From: Bacteroidales bacterium
GTDB lineage: Bacteria; Bacteroidota; Bacteroidia; Bacteroidales; P3
Length of the DNA stretch: 64,000 nucleotides
Assembly (NCBI GenBank): GCA_017439185.1
Contig: JAFRTM010000014.1
Span: 1 to 64,000, forward strand
Direction of reading: 5' to 3'
The notes under the pieces were generated by a model. It was not told the DNA's origin. It saw only the letters and a list, made by a program, of their open reading frames with translations, and did not search any database. Position numbers and translations under genes: made by a program. Positions 57,241 to 64,000 of the stretch are shown piece after piece (position 1 is the first letter of the stretch; the number at the start of each line of letters is the position of its first letter).

Positions 57241-57720
57241 CAAAGATTCAACAAAAATAAAATTCGTCTGGTGATTTTTTTTTTTGCATTTTTAATTTTT
57301 TTTTTGTAGAGCATTGCGCCGTCAAAATACCCTTTTCTTACCCTTTTCTCAAAATATACTGAAACTAAATACCTTACTTGCTTTTTAACACATCAGGGCC
57401 AATTATACAATTTTTTCCAATAACTTCCAAATTTTTTTTCAAAAAAATTCGACTTACCCTCCAAAAGCCTTTAATATCGGTTAAACTGCTTATTTTGAAA
57501 ACGATGAAAGGCCTAATCCTTTTTAATTGGTTCTGTCTCAATATTTTTATATAACCTACTATTTATCAACACAGTAACAACCCTGTTGATAGTTATTCAG
57601 CACATTCTCACACACTTCGGCAGGGGTGTTTCTAACTGACTATAACCGTCCCCCCTAATATCAACAAAAAATTACTCATAACTCCCGTCAACATTCTTTC
57701 AACAATAGGTTCAATACTTC
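57241..57720. other. Probable oriC / DnaA-box region upstream of dnaA
   Basis: TTATCAACA occurs at 57563-57571, its inverted form TGTTGATAG at 57584-57592 and TATCAACA again at 57659-57666; all are one change from the canonical TTATCCACA. They are flanked by about 300 bp of very AT-rich DNA with long A and T runs (57260-57310, 57410-57450) that could unwind easily. A minus-strand -7 TATTTTTG for dnaA lies at 57252-57259. The 57140-57965 gap has no gene; beyond 57720 I see only short AT-rich sequence up to the DUF4295 terminator. Confidence 0.45.
57252..57259 (-). promoter_or_regulatory. dnaA: dnaA -7 element
   Basis: TATTTTTG on the minus strand; the predicted start near 57247 leaves a leader of about 108 nt. 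A weaker AATCTTTG lies a few bases downstream. Confidence 0.45.
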
Positions 57721-57906
57721 TGTGGCCGAGTCTCGCCAGCTGCCGCAAGTGCAACGATATCTGCAAGATGGGATAGTTTAATGTATAATACATTATATAT
57801 ATAATAGGGCGGCGACCGTGCGTACGGCAATTATCATCGCGTACGGAGAATTGTTCCGATTGTCCTTTCCTGCCATAAAAAAGGGCAAACTTTCAACACC
57901 TGGGGC

Positions 57907-57937
57907 AAAAAAAAGCCTCCGTCATCCCGACGGAGGC
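57907..57937 (-). terminator. Terminator of rpmG-DUF4295
   Basis: A perfect 9-bp stem (GCCTCCGTC at 57915-57923 with GACGGAGGC at 57929-57937) with a 5-nt loop, followed on the minus strand by eight T residues, 28 bp past the DUF4295 stop. Confidence 0.92.
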
Positions 57938-57965
57938 AAAAACAAAAGCGTATGAAAAAAAATTA

Positions 57966-58121
57966 TTATTTTTTCTTGAGATATTCCTGTACGCTGTCGG
58001 CAGGTATCACTTCCTCCTTGAACATATAGGCGTTAGTCTTGGGGGAACGAACCATACGGATAACCTTTGCGTAGCTTTTTCCTGTATTTGTCTTAAGTGT
58101 TGCAACAACTTTCTTTGCCAT
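57966..58121 (-). CDS. DUF4295 family small ribosome-associated protein
   Basis: 51 residues (MAKKVVATLKTNTGKSYAKV to VQEYLKKK), very basic. The sequence and its place directly after rpmG match DUF4295, a Bacteroidota-specific protein encoded with bL33 (and usually bL28). From this context it is probably a phylum-specific large-subunit protein; it may be the one named bL38 in Flavobacterium ribosome structures, but I cannot confirm that identity here. It begins 14 bp after rpmG and ends before a strong terminator. Confidence 0.88.
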   Translation of the reverse strand: MAKKVVATLKTNTGKSYAKVIRMVRSPKTNAYMFKEEVIPADSVQEYLKKK

Positions 58122-58135
58122 TTCTCGTCCTCCTA

Positions 58136-58324
58136 CTATTTAATTTCTTTGTGAACGGTTACTTTCTTCAGATAGGGGTTGTACTTTTTCAACTCTATCC
58201 TCTCGGGTGTGTTTTTCTTGTTCTTGGTTGTGACATAGCGACTCATACCCGGTACTCCGCTTGCTTTCTGCTCGGTGCACTCGAGGATCACCTGCACTCT
58301 TGCGTCTTTGTTCTTCTTTGCCAT
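58136..58324 (-). CDS. rpmG: 50S ribosomal protein bL33
   Basis: 62 residues, typical: [47 protein letters not shown]. The Cys-x-x-Cys pairs of zinc-binding forms are absent (C- form). It is the first gene of a two-gene unit with DUF4295. rpmB (bL28), which often precedes it in Bacteroidota, is not here: the upstream gene is an unrelated secreted protein. Confidence 0.95.
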   Translation of the reverse strand: MAKKNKDARVQVILECTEQKASGVPGMSRYVTTKNKKNTPERIELKKYNPYLKKVTVHKEIK

Positions 58325-58409
58325 TTTCTTTTTTCTTTAATCTGTGATTTCGTAAATAACGCTTGCGCGTCTTTAATACATCATAGCCTTTCCCCTCGGA
58401 AAAGCGGGT

Positions 58410-58440
58410 GCAAAAGTACTACTTTTTTTCTTAATGGCAA
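58410..58440 (-). promoter_or_regulatory. rpmG: rpmG promoter
   Basis: Minus-strand TACTTTTG at 58410-58417 and ATTG at 58437-58440, spacer 19 bp. The predicted start near 58405 gives a leader of about 80 nt. Confidence 0.65.
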
Positions 58441-58487
58441 TGCTTTTTCGGTATTTTTTTATAAAAATAATCGCAGTTTATTCTCTT

Positions 58488-60017
58488 TCAATCACTTATA
58501 TCTAAAAATATTTTTCTCTCAACACAGAGTTTCCAGTCTTTTTCTATCTTATTCTGAGGTGTTTTCCGATGTTTTGGGAGTTTTTTTGCGGTATATTTTT
58601 TATGGCGGAGACGTACCTTTCCGATGTCGTTGTCACGCTTGACTTTCAGGGAAGCCTCGAGAGTGGCGTAGTAGCGGTGCGATATGGTTATGACATAGGT
58701 TCCTTTTGGCACGAGATGTATTGAAATGTGGGATGAGTCGGGAGAATAGACGTGCTGGCGGTAGCTCTCGTTTTCGAGAGTAAGGAGAGAACCGCGCAGA
58801 GGGCGGTTGCCCGACGGGTCGTAGATGTCGAGAGAGATGGTGGCGGTGTTGGCACGACGAAGAGCAGCCAGGATATGGGCTATGGAGTCGAGCAGAGGTT
58901 CCTGACCGGGAGTGGCGCAGTCGGAGAGTCGGTGTCCGCGCTCGGTGGTGCGTTCCAGCTGGTAGGTCTCCGTCTCCTCGGTGGCGGTGGTTGTTGCCGT
59001 CTGGAGACGTTCGAAGAAGGCTGCGGCGAGAGCCTGGAGTCGTTTGACGTCGTCACGTTTGGCCGGCAGGGTGCGAGCCTCGTAATCCTCGAGCGAGTCC
59101 GCCGAACGGTGGCGGCGGTATTCCACCTTGCCTTTCTCCAGGCGGTAGCTTTCGGCGGTGCCGTCGGGATATGTCACTATGAACCTCATCACGCTGGCCC
59201 CTTTGCCCACGAGGCTCTTCTCCCCCATCGGGTCGAGCTGTTTGGCGAGGGATGAGGAACGGGTATAGGGGGGTTCGAAATAGGTCACATAGTCCTGATG
59301 GGGGTCATCCTGCCACCCCTCGGGGAGCTGTGGGAGGGCACAGTAGGCCGAAGCCTCGGGTGAGACCACCCTGTTGTCGTGTTCAGCACCGAGGGCGTGC
59401 TCCACCTGGCAGATGGCGTAGTACATGTAGCCCCAGCGTTGAGGGTCGCGGAGGTAGCAGTTTTTGAGCCAGAAGAGAGCGCTGTCGGCGGCGAAGGTGC
59501 GCCACTGAGGCAGCGGGTATATGAAGTCCTGGTAGTAGAGCCATGCGAGGCGCTGGTAGTTTGGGACGCTCCACCAGTCGCCGTCTTCATAGTCGAGGTT
59601 AGCCGCGAGTGCCTCGGCCTCGCTGCGCAAGGCCTGTTCCTTGGCTTGGCGGGAGGTGTAGCAGTGGCGTGGCACCGGGGAAAAGAACTGGGGATCGGCG
59701 ACGAGGCAGAGACTTTGGATTACCGTGTCGGAGGAGAGGCGCAGGAGCAGAGGACGGTAATGGCTTACGCCGACGTAGCACCATCCGGTGGGCACCTTGT
59801 CGAAGAGCACCCGCCCGGTCCTGTCGGCGATGGCGGAGAGCACGCTGGTGTTGCCGTCGCAGTAGAGGAGAATCTCCTGGCCTGCCAAGGGTCGCGAGGT
59901 CTCGCAGTCCTCCACGGAGAGGTCCATCTTGACCTGTGCCATTGAACTGGTCCATGCCAGCAGCAGCATCAGGAGTATCGATATCGGTTGTGTGTGTGTT
60001 GTCATCTTTATGCACAT
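58488..60017 (-). CDS. Secreted protein of unknown function
   Basis: 509 residues. Signal peptide (ISILLMLLLAWTSSMAQ); translation may start at the first Met or at residue 5. An N-terminal segment looks like a carboxypeptidase-regulatory-type beta fold (CETSRPLAGQEILLYCDGN, GRVLFDKVPTGWCYVGVSHY). The middle is helical with many Trp and Tyr (WGYMYYAICQVEHALG). A second beta segment lies near 415-480 (ATISLDIYDPSGNRPLRGSL, GTYVITISHRYYATLEASLK), then a basic Lys-rich tail. No catalytic motif is recognised. It is monocistronic, with a long intergenic region upstream. Confidence 0.7.
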   Translation of the reverse strand: MCIKMTTHTQPISILLMLLLAWTSSMAQVKMDLSVEDCETSRPLAGQEILLYCDGNTSVLSAIADRTGRVLFDKVPTGWCYVGVSHYRPLLLRLSSDTVIQSLCLVADPQFFSPVPRHCYTSRQAKEQALRSEAEALAANLDYEDGDWWSVPNYQRLAWLYYQDFIYPLPQWRTFAADSALFWLKNCYLRDPQRWGYMYYAICQVEHALGAEHDNRVVSPEASAYCALPQLPEGWQDDPHQDYVTYFEPPYTRSSSLAKQLDPMGEKSLVGKGASVMRFIVTYPDGTAESYRLEKGKVEYRRHRSADSLEDYEARTLPAKRDDVKRLQALAAAFFERLQTATTTATEETETYQLERTTERGHRLSDCATPGQEPLLDSIAHILAALRRANTATISLDIYDPSGNRPLRGSLLTLENESYRQHVYSPDSSHISIHLVPKGTYVITISHRYYATLEASLKVKRDNDIGKVRLRHKKYTAKKLPKHRKTPQNKIEKDWKLCVERKIFLDISD

Positions 60018-60188
60018 TGTAGTATAATAACGAGAGAAACGACTATTTATTGTGCAGAGGTGGGTTGACGATGGACGGATGATTGATCCTAGTTGCTCTT
60101 TGTATATAGAACCCCTTAAGTCATTTTTTCGGACACACTTTTTTCATTTTTTTCAAAAACCATGTTCTTCTGCTCTAGTTTTTCGGAG

Positions 60189-60243
60189 ACGTTGGTTAAA
60201 GGTTGGTTAATGGTTGGTTAATGGTTGGTTAATGTTTGATTAA
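60189..60243. repeat. 11-bp tandem repeat TGGTTGGTTAA
   Basis: Five units start at 60189, 60200, 60211, 60222 and 60233 with little change (ACGTTGGTTAA, AGGTTGGTTAA, TGGTTGGTTAA twice, TGTTTGATTAA). It lies within the inverted-repeat element. Confidence 0.88.
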
Positions 60244-60283
60244 TGTTTTGCTTTACAACCTTCAGTCATTTCCAACACCAAGC

Positions 60284-60306
60284 CCCCTCTCTTTAAGAGA
60301 GAGGGG
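60284..60306. repeat. Intergenic CTCTCTT/AAGAGAG palindrome, copy 2
   Basis: CCCCTCTC (60284-60291) pairs with GAGAGGGG (60299-60306) around a CTTTAAG-type centre. Same style as the palindrome at 16865-16902. Confidence 0.55.
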
Positions 60307-60546
60307 CATTGTATGTGATTGACCCCAGAGAAGGAACTTCACGGTGACCCAAAAACTGTTGCCAACAAAAAAAATTGCCACCAACTGAAAAAAAATCGAA
60401 AAAAGTGTGTCCGAAAAACGAGCTCAAAAGGTTCTATATACGACAATGGTTTCTAGTAGAACTAGAATATCTAGAGAAACTAGTGAATTAGAGTTTTTCG
60501 CTTTGCGAAAGAGGTCTTTGACATATTGAAATAAAGGTTAGGCCGT

Positions 60547-61032
60547 TCACTTGCGGTAGAAGAGAGTGAGGAGAGCGGCTGCGAGGAGGGTGCTGATTCC
60601 TTGCCATAGGAGAGGAGTGGAGAAGAGTGTGTCGGGGTTAAGGATGAGATATTTGGCGAGGTAATATACTCCTTTGGCTGCGAAGAGCGCGAGGATGGCG
60701 GCTCCGAAGAGCGAAAGGCGGCCGGAGCAACGAGGAGCGAGGAGGAAGAAGAGGGAGATGAGGGTGGCATATTCGAGGGATATGCAGAGAGCGCCGAGCG
60801 GAGAAGGCATGCCGCTGACGAGGGAGGTGAGAATGGGGAGGACGGCGGCGAGGAGGTAGGCGTTGGCGCGATTGGGGACCAGGAGTACCCCTGCCACGAA
60901 TATCAGCATCATGGGATTGAGGCGGCTGAGAGGGAAAGCCAGGAGGTGTGTGAGAGCCGGCACAAGGCAGGCAACGGCGACGAGGGCCAAATCGAGGAGT
61001 CCGGTACGGACGAGGGTGCGTGTGGTGGTCAT
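60547..61032 (-). CDS. Integral membrane protein of unknown function
   Basis: 161 residues with five or six hydrophobic helices (LDLALVAVACLVPALTHLLAF, MMLIFVAGVLLV, AAVLPILTSLVSG, LISLFFLLAP, ILALFAAKGVYYLA, LLAAALLTLFY). The size and topology resemble small ECF-transporter substrate-binding or ThiW-like proteins, but no signature supports a specific call. A duplicated 23-bp repeat lies in its leader, and ispD is the next gene upstream. Confidence 0.65.
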   Translation of the reverse strand: MTTTRTLVRTGLLDLALVAVACLVPALTHLLAFPLSRLNPMMLIFVAGVLLVPNRANAYLLAAVLPILTSLVSGMPSPLGALCISLEYATLISLFFLLAPRCSGRLSLFGAAILALFAAKGVYYLAKYLILNPDTLFSTPLLWQGISTLLAAALLTLFYRK

Positions 61033-61044
61033 GTTGTTAATGTT

Positions 61045-61100
61045 GATATGTTGTACGTTGATATGTGGATATGTTTAATGTGGATATGTGGATATGTTTA
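61045..61100. repeat. 23-bp direct repeat with GATATG words
   Basis: GATATG starts at 61045, 61060, 61068, 61083 and 61091 (spacing 15, 8, 15, 8), which reflects a 23-bp unit repeated twice (TGTGGATATG and TTTAATG portions). It lies between ispD and the membrane protein gene. It does not follow the 11-bp period. Confidence 0.65.
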
Positions 61101-61114
61101 ATGTTTTTTAGTGA

Positions 61115-61852
61115 TTACTTATTATTATTTGTGAGGAATTCTTCGGCGGAGAGGAGGTCGGCGGGATGGGTTATTTTGATATTGGAAGGAGAACCTTGGA
61201 GGATGTGGACCTTCTGCTCGGGTATGTAGCGAGCGACTACCGAGGCGTCGTCGGTGGCGTGGAAAGAGGGGTCGTTGAGAGCGCGCTGGTAGGCATCGCG
61301 GATGAGCGGAAGACGGAAAGCCTGCGGAGTCTGGGCCTGCCAGAAGCGCTGACGCTCGGGGACACGGAGCACGGCGTAGGGGTTTTCGGGAGTGGCGGTG
61401 AGAGCCTCCTGGTTGAAGGCAATCTCCCAGAGCGTGTCGGTGGCCGGAATGCCTACAGCCACGGCCGGGTAGTGCTGCAGCATACGGCATACATCTTCGA
61501 CGATCCGGGCAGACACGCAGGGACGTGCCGCGTCGTGGAAGAGGATGTTGGTGGAGTCGGGGTAGTCGATGAAAGCCATAATGGCGTTGAGCGAGGAGAG
61601 GTAGCGTTCATCGCCCCCGTCGATGACGTGGGACACTTTCTTCCATCCTGCCTCGGCGACGAGGGCTTCTACCCTACCCCTGTGGTCGCGATGGGTGACG
61701 ATGGCCACCTCGTCGATGGAGGGAGAGTCCTCGAAGGGCTTCACCGAGTGAAAGAGGACACAATGGCCGCCGAGAGGGAGAAACTGTTTGGGAGTTTCGG
61801 AGCCCATACGGCTGCCTGTGCCGCCTGCCAATATTACTGCTATATTCTTCAT
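61115..61852 (-). CDS. ispD: 2-C-methyl-D-erythritol 4-phosphate cytidylyltransferase
   Basis: 245 residues. Nucleotidyltransferase fold with AVILAGGTGSRMGSETPKQFLPLGG, VTHRDH, ILFHDAARPCVS, AVGIPATDTLWE, WQAQTPQAFRLPLIRDAY, ATDDASVVARY and SPSNIKITHPADL, the complete IspD/TarI set. In a Gram-negative lineage the MEP isoprenoid pathway role is most likely; a ribitol-5-phosphate cytidylyltransferase is the alternative. Its ATG overlaps the end of the DUF748 gene by 4 bp, so the two are translationally coupled. Confidence 0.88.
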   Translation of the reverse strand: MKNIAVILAGGTGSRMGSETPKQFLPLGGHCVLFHSVKPFEDSPSIDEVAIVTHRDHRGRVEALVAEAGWKKVSHVIDGGDERYLSSLNAIMAFIDYPDSTNILFHDAARPCVSARIVEDVCRMLQHYPAVAVGIPATDTLWEIAFNQEALTATPENPYAVLRVPERQRFWQAQTPQAFRLPLIRDAYQRALNDPSFHATDDASVVARYIPEQKVHILQGSPSNIKITHPADLLSAEEFLTNNNK

Positions 61853-63912
61853 TCGTCGTCGGTATCGGTGTCGAGATTTTCGAAGTCGAAGTTGCCATCC
61901 TCCACATTGACAGCCTCGGAGGAGATAACGTAGCCCTGCTTCTTGAGTTTAGGCACCATCTTGGTGGAGACCTTCACCTGCTCGGCGGCGATACCCTCCT
62001 GCTGGGTGAGGTATTGGAGAGCCAGCTGGTCGCGGCGCTCAATGATGCGGAGGAGTTCCTCGTCGTCGGTGGGTAGCACCTGCTGTTCGAGGATGAGGAT
62101 GACGTTGTCGTTGCCGCGTATGAGGTTGGCGAGTTCTGCGAGCTGGTGGTACTGCTCGGAGGTGAAGTCACGCTGCTGCGGGTCGAGTTTTATGAACTCG
62201 GGGATGTTGTCCTTGCCGGCGGCCTTGCCTATGGCCGTGATCGGCGAGGCGACCATCTTGACGAAGACGTTGCCGATGGCTTTCCATATTATCTTGGAGT
62301 AGTTGAACTCGGGGCTGCTGATGTTGCCCTTGATGGGAACATCGAGGAGGATCTTGTCGTCCTTGTCCTTCAGGACATAAATGGCGCTCTTGAAGGGCAC
62401 GTGCATACGGGTGTCGACGCCGCGGCGTTTCTTGCCCACCTCGGCCTTGTAAATATCGATGTGGTTCTTGCCTTCGAGGATAGAGTTATTGACCGTGTTA
62501 TGAGAGACGAAGGAGAACGTGCCGTCGGTGAAGGGGCGACCGAAATAGGCGACGGTGTAGGGAGAGAGCTTGGTGCAGTCGAGACCCTTGATGCGAAGGA
62601 AGAGGTCCTGATGGCTTTTCCAGTCGGCGAGGTTGCCGTGCCAGTTGGCGTCAAGATGGCCACCACCCGGGAGGCTTGCACGCAGACGAGCCTTGCTGTC
62701 GCCACGCAGGTTGACCTCGTCGCTCTCGATGGATATGTTGGAGATGGGGAACTCGAATTCGTCAGGCATGGTGTGGTCGGCATAGGCAAACGCGCCGTCG
62801 GAGAAGCGCAGGTGGCGCACGATGACCTGGAGAGGTTTGGAAGGCTTGGAAGGTTCGTCGTCCTTGACTGCCGGTTCGTCGTGTTCGGGAGCCTCGTCCT
62901 GGTCGGTCTTCTCCTTCTTGGCCACGAGACGGCCGAAGTTGGTGCCGTCCTCGAAGCGGTCGAAGCGCGACACAAGACCGCGAACCACTATGCTGTCGAT
63001 ATCGAAGAGGTTGTCGCTGAGGTTGACCCGACGGGCCTTGACACGGAGGAAGTCGCACTTGCCCACCGACTGGCGTCGCGAAGTGGGAAGGTCGAAGTCG
63101 TTGAGTTCGACAGAGCCGGTGATATTCATCTCGGTGGCACGATCCATGTTGCCAGCCGCTTTGAGGTGAGCGGAAAGAGTGCCTTTGACCCCTTTCACGT
63201 TGATAACATCGACAATATAGGGGTCAACCACCGCGAGGTTGACATCGGTGAGGTCGAGCGCGGCGCTGAAGTCGTTGGATTCAAGATTGTATTTAGTTTC
63301 GACATGGAGGAGACCTCCGTCGGCGAGCTGGAAGCTGAGACCCGCGTCGGTCTGCTCGTCGGCGCCGATGCAGAACCCCGGCACCTCGAGATCCATACCG
63401 CGGATTTTCCACTTGCTGCCCCGCTGGACATCGTTGTAATAGAGCATACCGCCCGCCAACCTTATGTTGTAGAAATAGAATCCCCACTTGGAGTCGCCGT
63501 CGTTATCGTTGTCCACCTCGTCGCTGTCGGACTTGAAATGGTCGATGAGGCTTGTGAAGTTGAAGCGTTTTCCGTCCTGGACCAGGCGCACGTGAGGGTT
63601 GACCAGGGTGATATGCGAGAGATAGACATCCTTGCCGATGAGGCGCAGGAGACGCGCACGCACGTCGAGAGTGTCGAAAGTGACGAATTCAGTAGTGCCG
63701 TCGTCCTCGTAAAGTTTGAGATGATGGATAGCCACATGGCCGGTGAGAAGGTTTATTTTGAGTTTCTCGACCGAGAGTTTACGTCCCACCAGCTCTTCGC
63801 CGTGGGTGTTGACATAATTGGTAGCCACCGGCGAGAGGGCGATGAGCACAGCTGCTATCAACGCCACAAACACACCTGTAATGATGAGAAATATTTTAAG
63901 ACCCTTTTTCAT
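61849..63912 (-). CDS. DUF748 / AsmA-like envelope protein
   Basis: 687 residues. One N-terminal membrane anchor (IFLIITGVFVALIAAVLIALS) precedes a long beta-rich body with the DUF748 pattern (VATNYVNTHGEELVGRKLSVEKLKINLLTGHVAI, LYLSHITL-type segments, NFTSLIDHF) and Asp/Glu/Lys-rich insertions near 325-355. Members belong to the AsmA/TamB-like bridge proteins, anchored in the inner membrane and reaching through the periplasm, with a presumed role in lipid transport or outer-membrane homeostasis. The acidic C-terminus is DTDTDDE. It lies between a J-domain protein gene and ispD. Confidence 0.75.
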   Translation of the reverse strand: MKKGLKIFLIITGVFVALIAAVLIALSPVATNYVNTHGEELVGRKLSVEKLKINLLTGHVAIHHLKLYEDDGTTEFVTFDTLDVRARLLRLIGKDVYLSHITLVNPHVRLVQDGKRFNFTSLIDHFKSDSDEVDNDNDGDSKWGFYFYNIRLAGGMLYYNDVQRGSKWKIRGMDLEVPGFCIGADEQTDAGLSFQLADGGLLHVETKYNLESNDFSAALDLTDVNLAVVDPYIVDVINVKGVKGTLSAHLKAAGNMDRATEMNITGSVELNDFDLPTSRRQSVGKCDFLRVKARRVNLSDNLFDIDSIVVRGLVSRFDRFEDGTNFGRLVAKKEKTDQDEAPEHDEPAVKDDEPSKPSKPLQVIVRHLRFSDGAFAYADHTMPDEFEFPISNISIESDEVNLRGDSKARLRASLPGGGHLDANWHGNLADWKSHQDLFLRIKGLDCTKLSPYTVAYFGRPFTDGTFSFVSHNTVNNSILEGKNHIDIYKAEVGKKRRGVDTRMHVPFKSAIYVLKDKDDKILLDVPIKGNISSPEFNYSKIIWKAIGNVFVKMVASPITAIGKAAGKDNIPEFIKLDPQQRDFTSEQYHQLAELANLIRGNDNVILILEQQVLPTDDEELLRIIERRDQLALQYLTQQEGIAAEQVKVSTKMVPKLKKQGYVISSEAVNVEDGNFDFENLDTDTDDE

Positions 63913-63939
63913 AATTATACTATATTATATATTATTATC

Positions 63940-64000
63940 CTATTTTATTTGACGCGATTTGCATATTGTTTCGTAGGCTTCCTGAATTTCGCGGAACTGT
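63940..64000 (-). CDS. C-terminal end of a J-domain (DjlA/TerB-DnaJ type) protein, cut by right edge
   Basis: Only 19 codons and a TAG stop are visible (QFREIQEAYETICKSRQIK). The pattern FREIQEAYETI at a C-terminus is the last helix of a J domain, as in DjlA-like proteins that end in their J domain. The rest lies outside the window. It ends 27 bp before the DUF748 gene. Confidence 0.55.
   Translation of the reverse strand, partial: QFREIQEAYETICKSRQIK

Larger units (their letters stand above)
60102..60441. mobile_element. MITE-like element with 44-bp terminal inverted repeats
   Basis: The ends 60102-60145 and 60398-60441 are inverted copies, 37 of 44 positions identical, including GTATATAGAACC at the tips and a 21-base block TTTTTCGGACACAC plus TTTTTTC inside. 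The 340-bp element has no ORF. It contains an 11-bp tandem repeat (60189-60243) and a CCCCTCTC palindrome (60284-60306). No clear target-site duplication is visible. It accounts for most of the 60018-60546 gene-free gap. Confidence 0.6.

Overview
The window is a chromosomal segment of a Bacteroidota bacterium, most likely of the order Bacteroidales. Several independent signs agree: promoters have the TAnnTTTG -7 element of this phylum, two kinds of type IX secretion (T9SS) sorting domain are present, a DUF4295 ribosome-associated gene sits beside bL33, tRNA-Gln is charged by a GlnRS, and lipoproteins and beta-barrel proteins are frequent. I see no tRNA, 5S/16S/23S rRNA, transposase, integrase or CRISPR array.

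Layout. Positions 1-16.5 kb hold two head-to-tail giant surface-protein genes on the minus strand. The first is cut by the left edge (at least 2987 residues); the second (2443 residues) ends in a type B T9SS sorting domain. From 17.2 to 31.2 kb runs a long minus-strand train: coiled-coil lipoprotein, murL, murD-like ligase, M20 amidohydrolase, C69 dipeptidase, LEA-type lipoprotein, glnS, pheT, a small unknown gene and an RluB-type pseudouridine synthase. From 31.4 to 42.2 kb genes run on the plus strand: outer-membrane protein, S41 peptidase, clpB, dnaX (split by an in-frame TAG), dapF, ligA and a PagL-like lipid A deacylase. Minus-strand galE follows, then an AT-rich two-gene island (DUF262-HNH nuclease and EcoRI-family adenine methyltransferase) with an unusually structured upstream region, then aspS and a secreted M6 metalloprotease with a type A T9SS domain. 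The RNase P RNA gene opens a plus-strand group (DUF4810 and DUF799 lipoproteins, comB-like phosphatase, trmO). The rest is on the minus strand: 2-hydroxyacid dehydrogenase, flavin reductase, dnaA with a probable oriC upstream, DUF4295-rpmG, a secreted unknown, a 340-bp inverted-repeat element, a membrane protein, ispD, a DUF748/AsmA-like protein, and the last codons of a J-domain protein.

How the genes connect. Envelope and peptidoglycan functions dominate: MurL with the MurD-like ligase suggests the alternative L-Glu-then-epimerise route to D-Glu, dapF supplies meso-DAP, and galE, the PagL-like enzyme and DUF748 act on or in the envelope. Replication and translation genes (dnaA, dnaX, ligA, pheT, glnS, aspS, rpmG, rnpB) are interleaved.

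Most unusual observations: (1) short tandem repeats with a strict 11-bp period in at least eight places, of different sequence but the same period; (2) a textbook sigma-54 promoter with an upstream TGACA/TGGCA array in front of clpB; (3) dnaX interrupted by one in-frame TAG exactly at the gamma/tau boundary; (4) a methyltransferase/DUF262-HNH pair preceded by about 225 bp of nested complementary stems; (5) a MITE-like element with 44-bp inverted ends.
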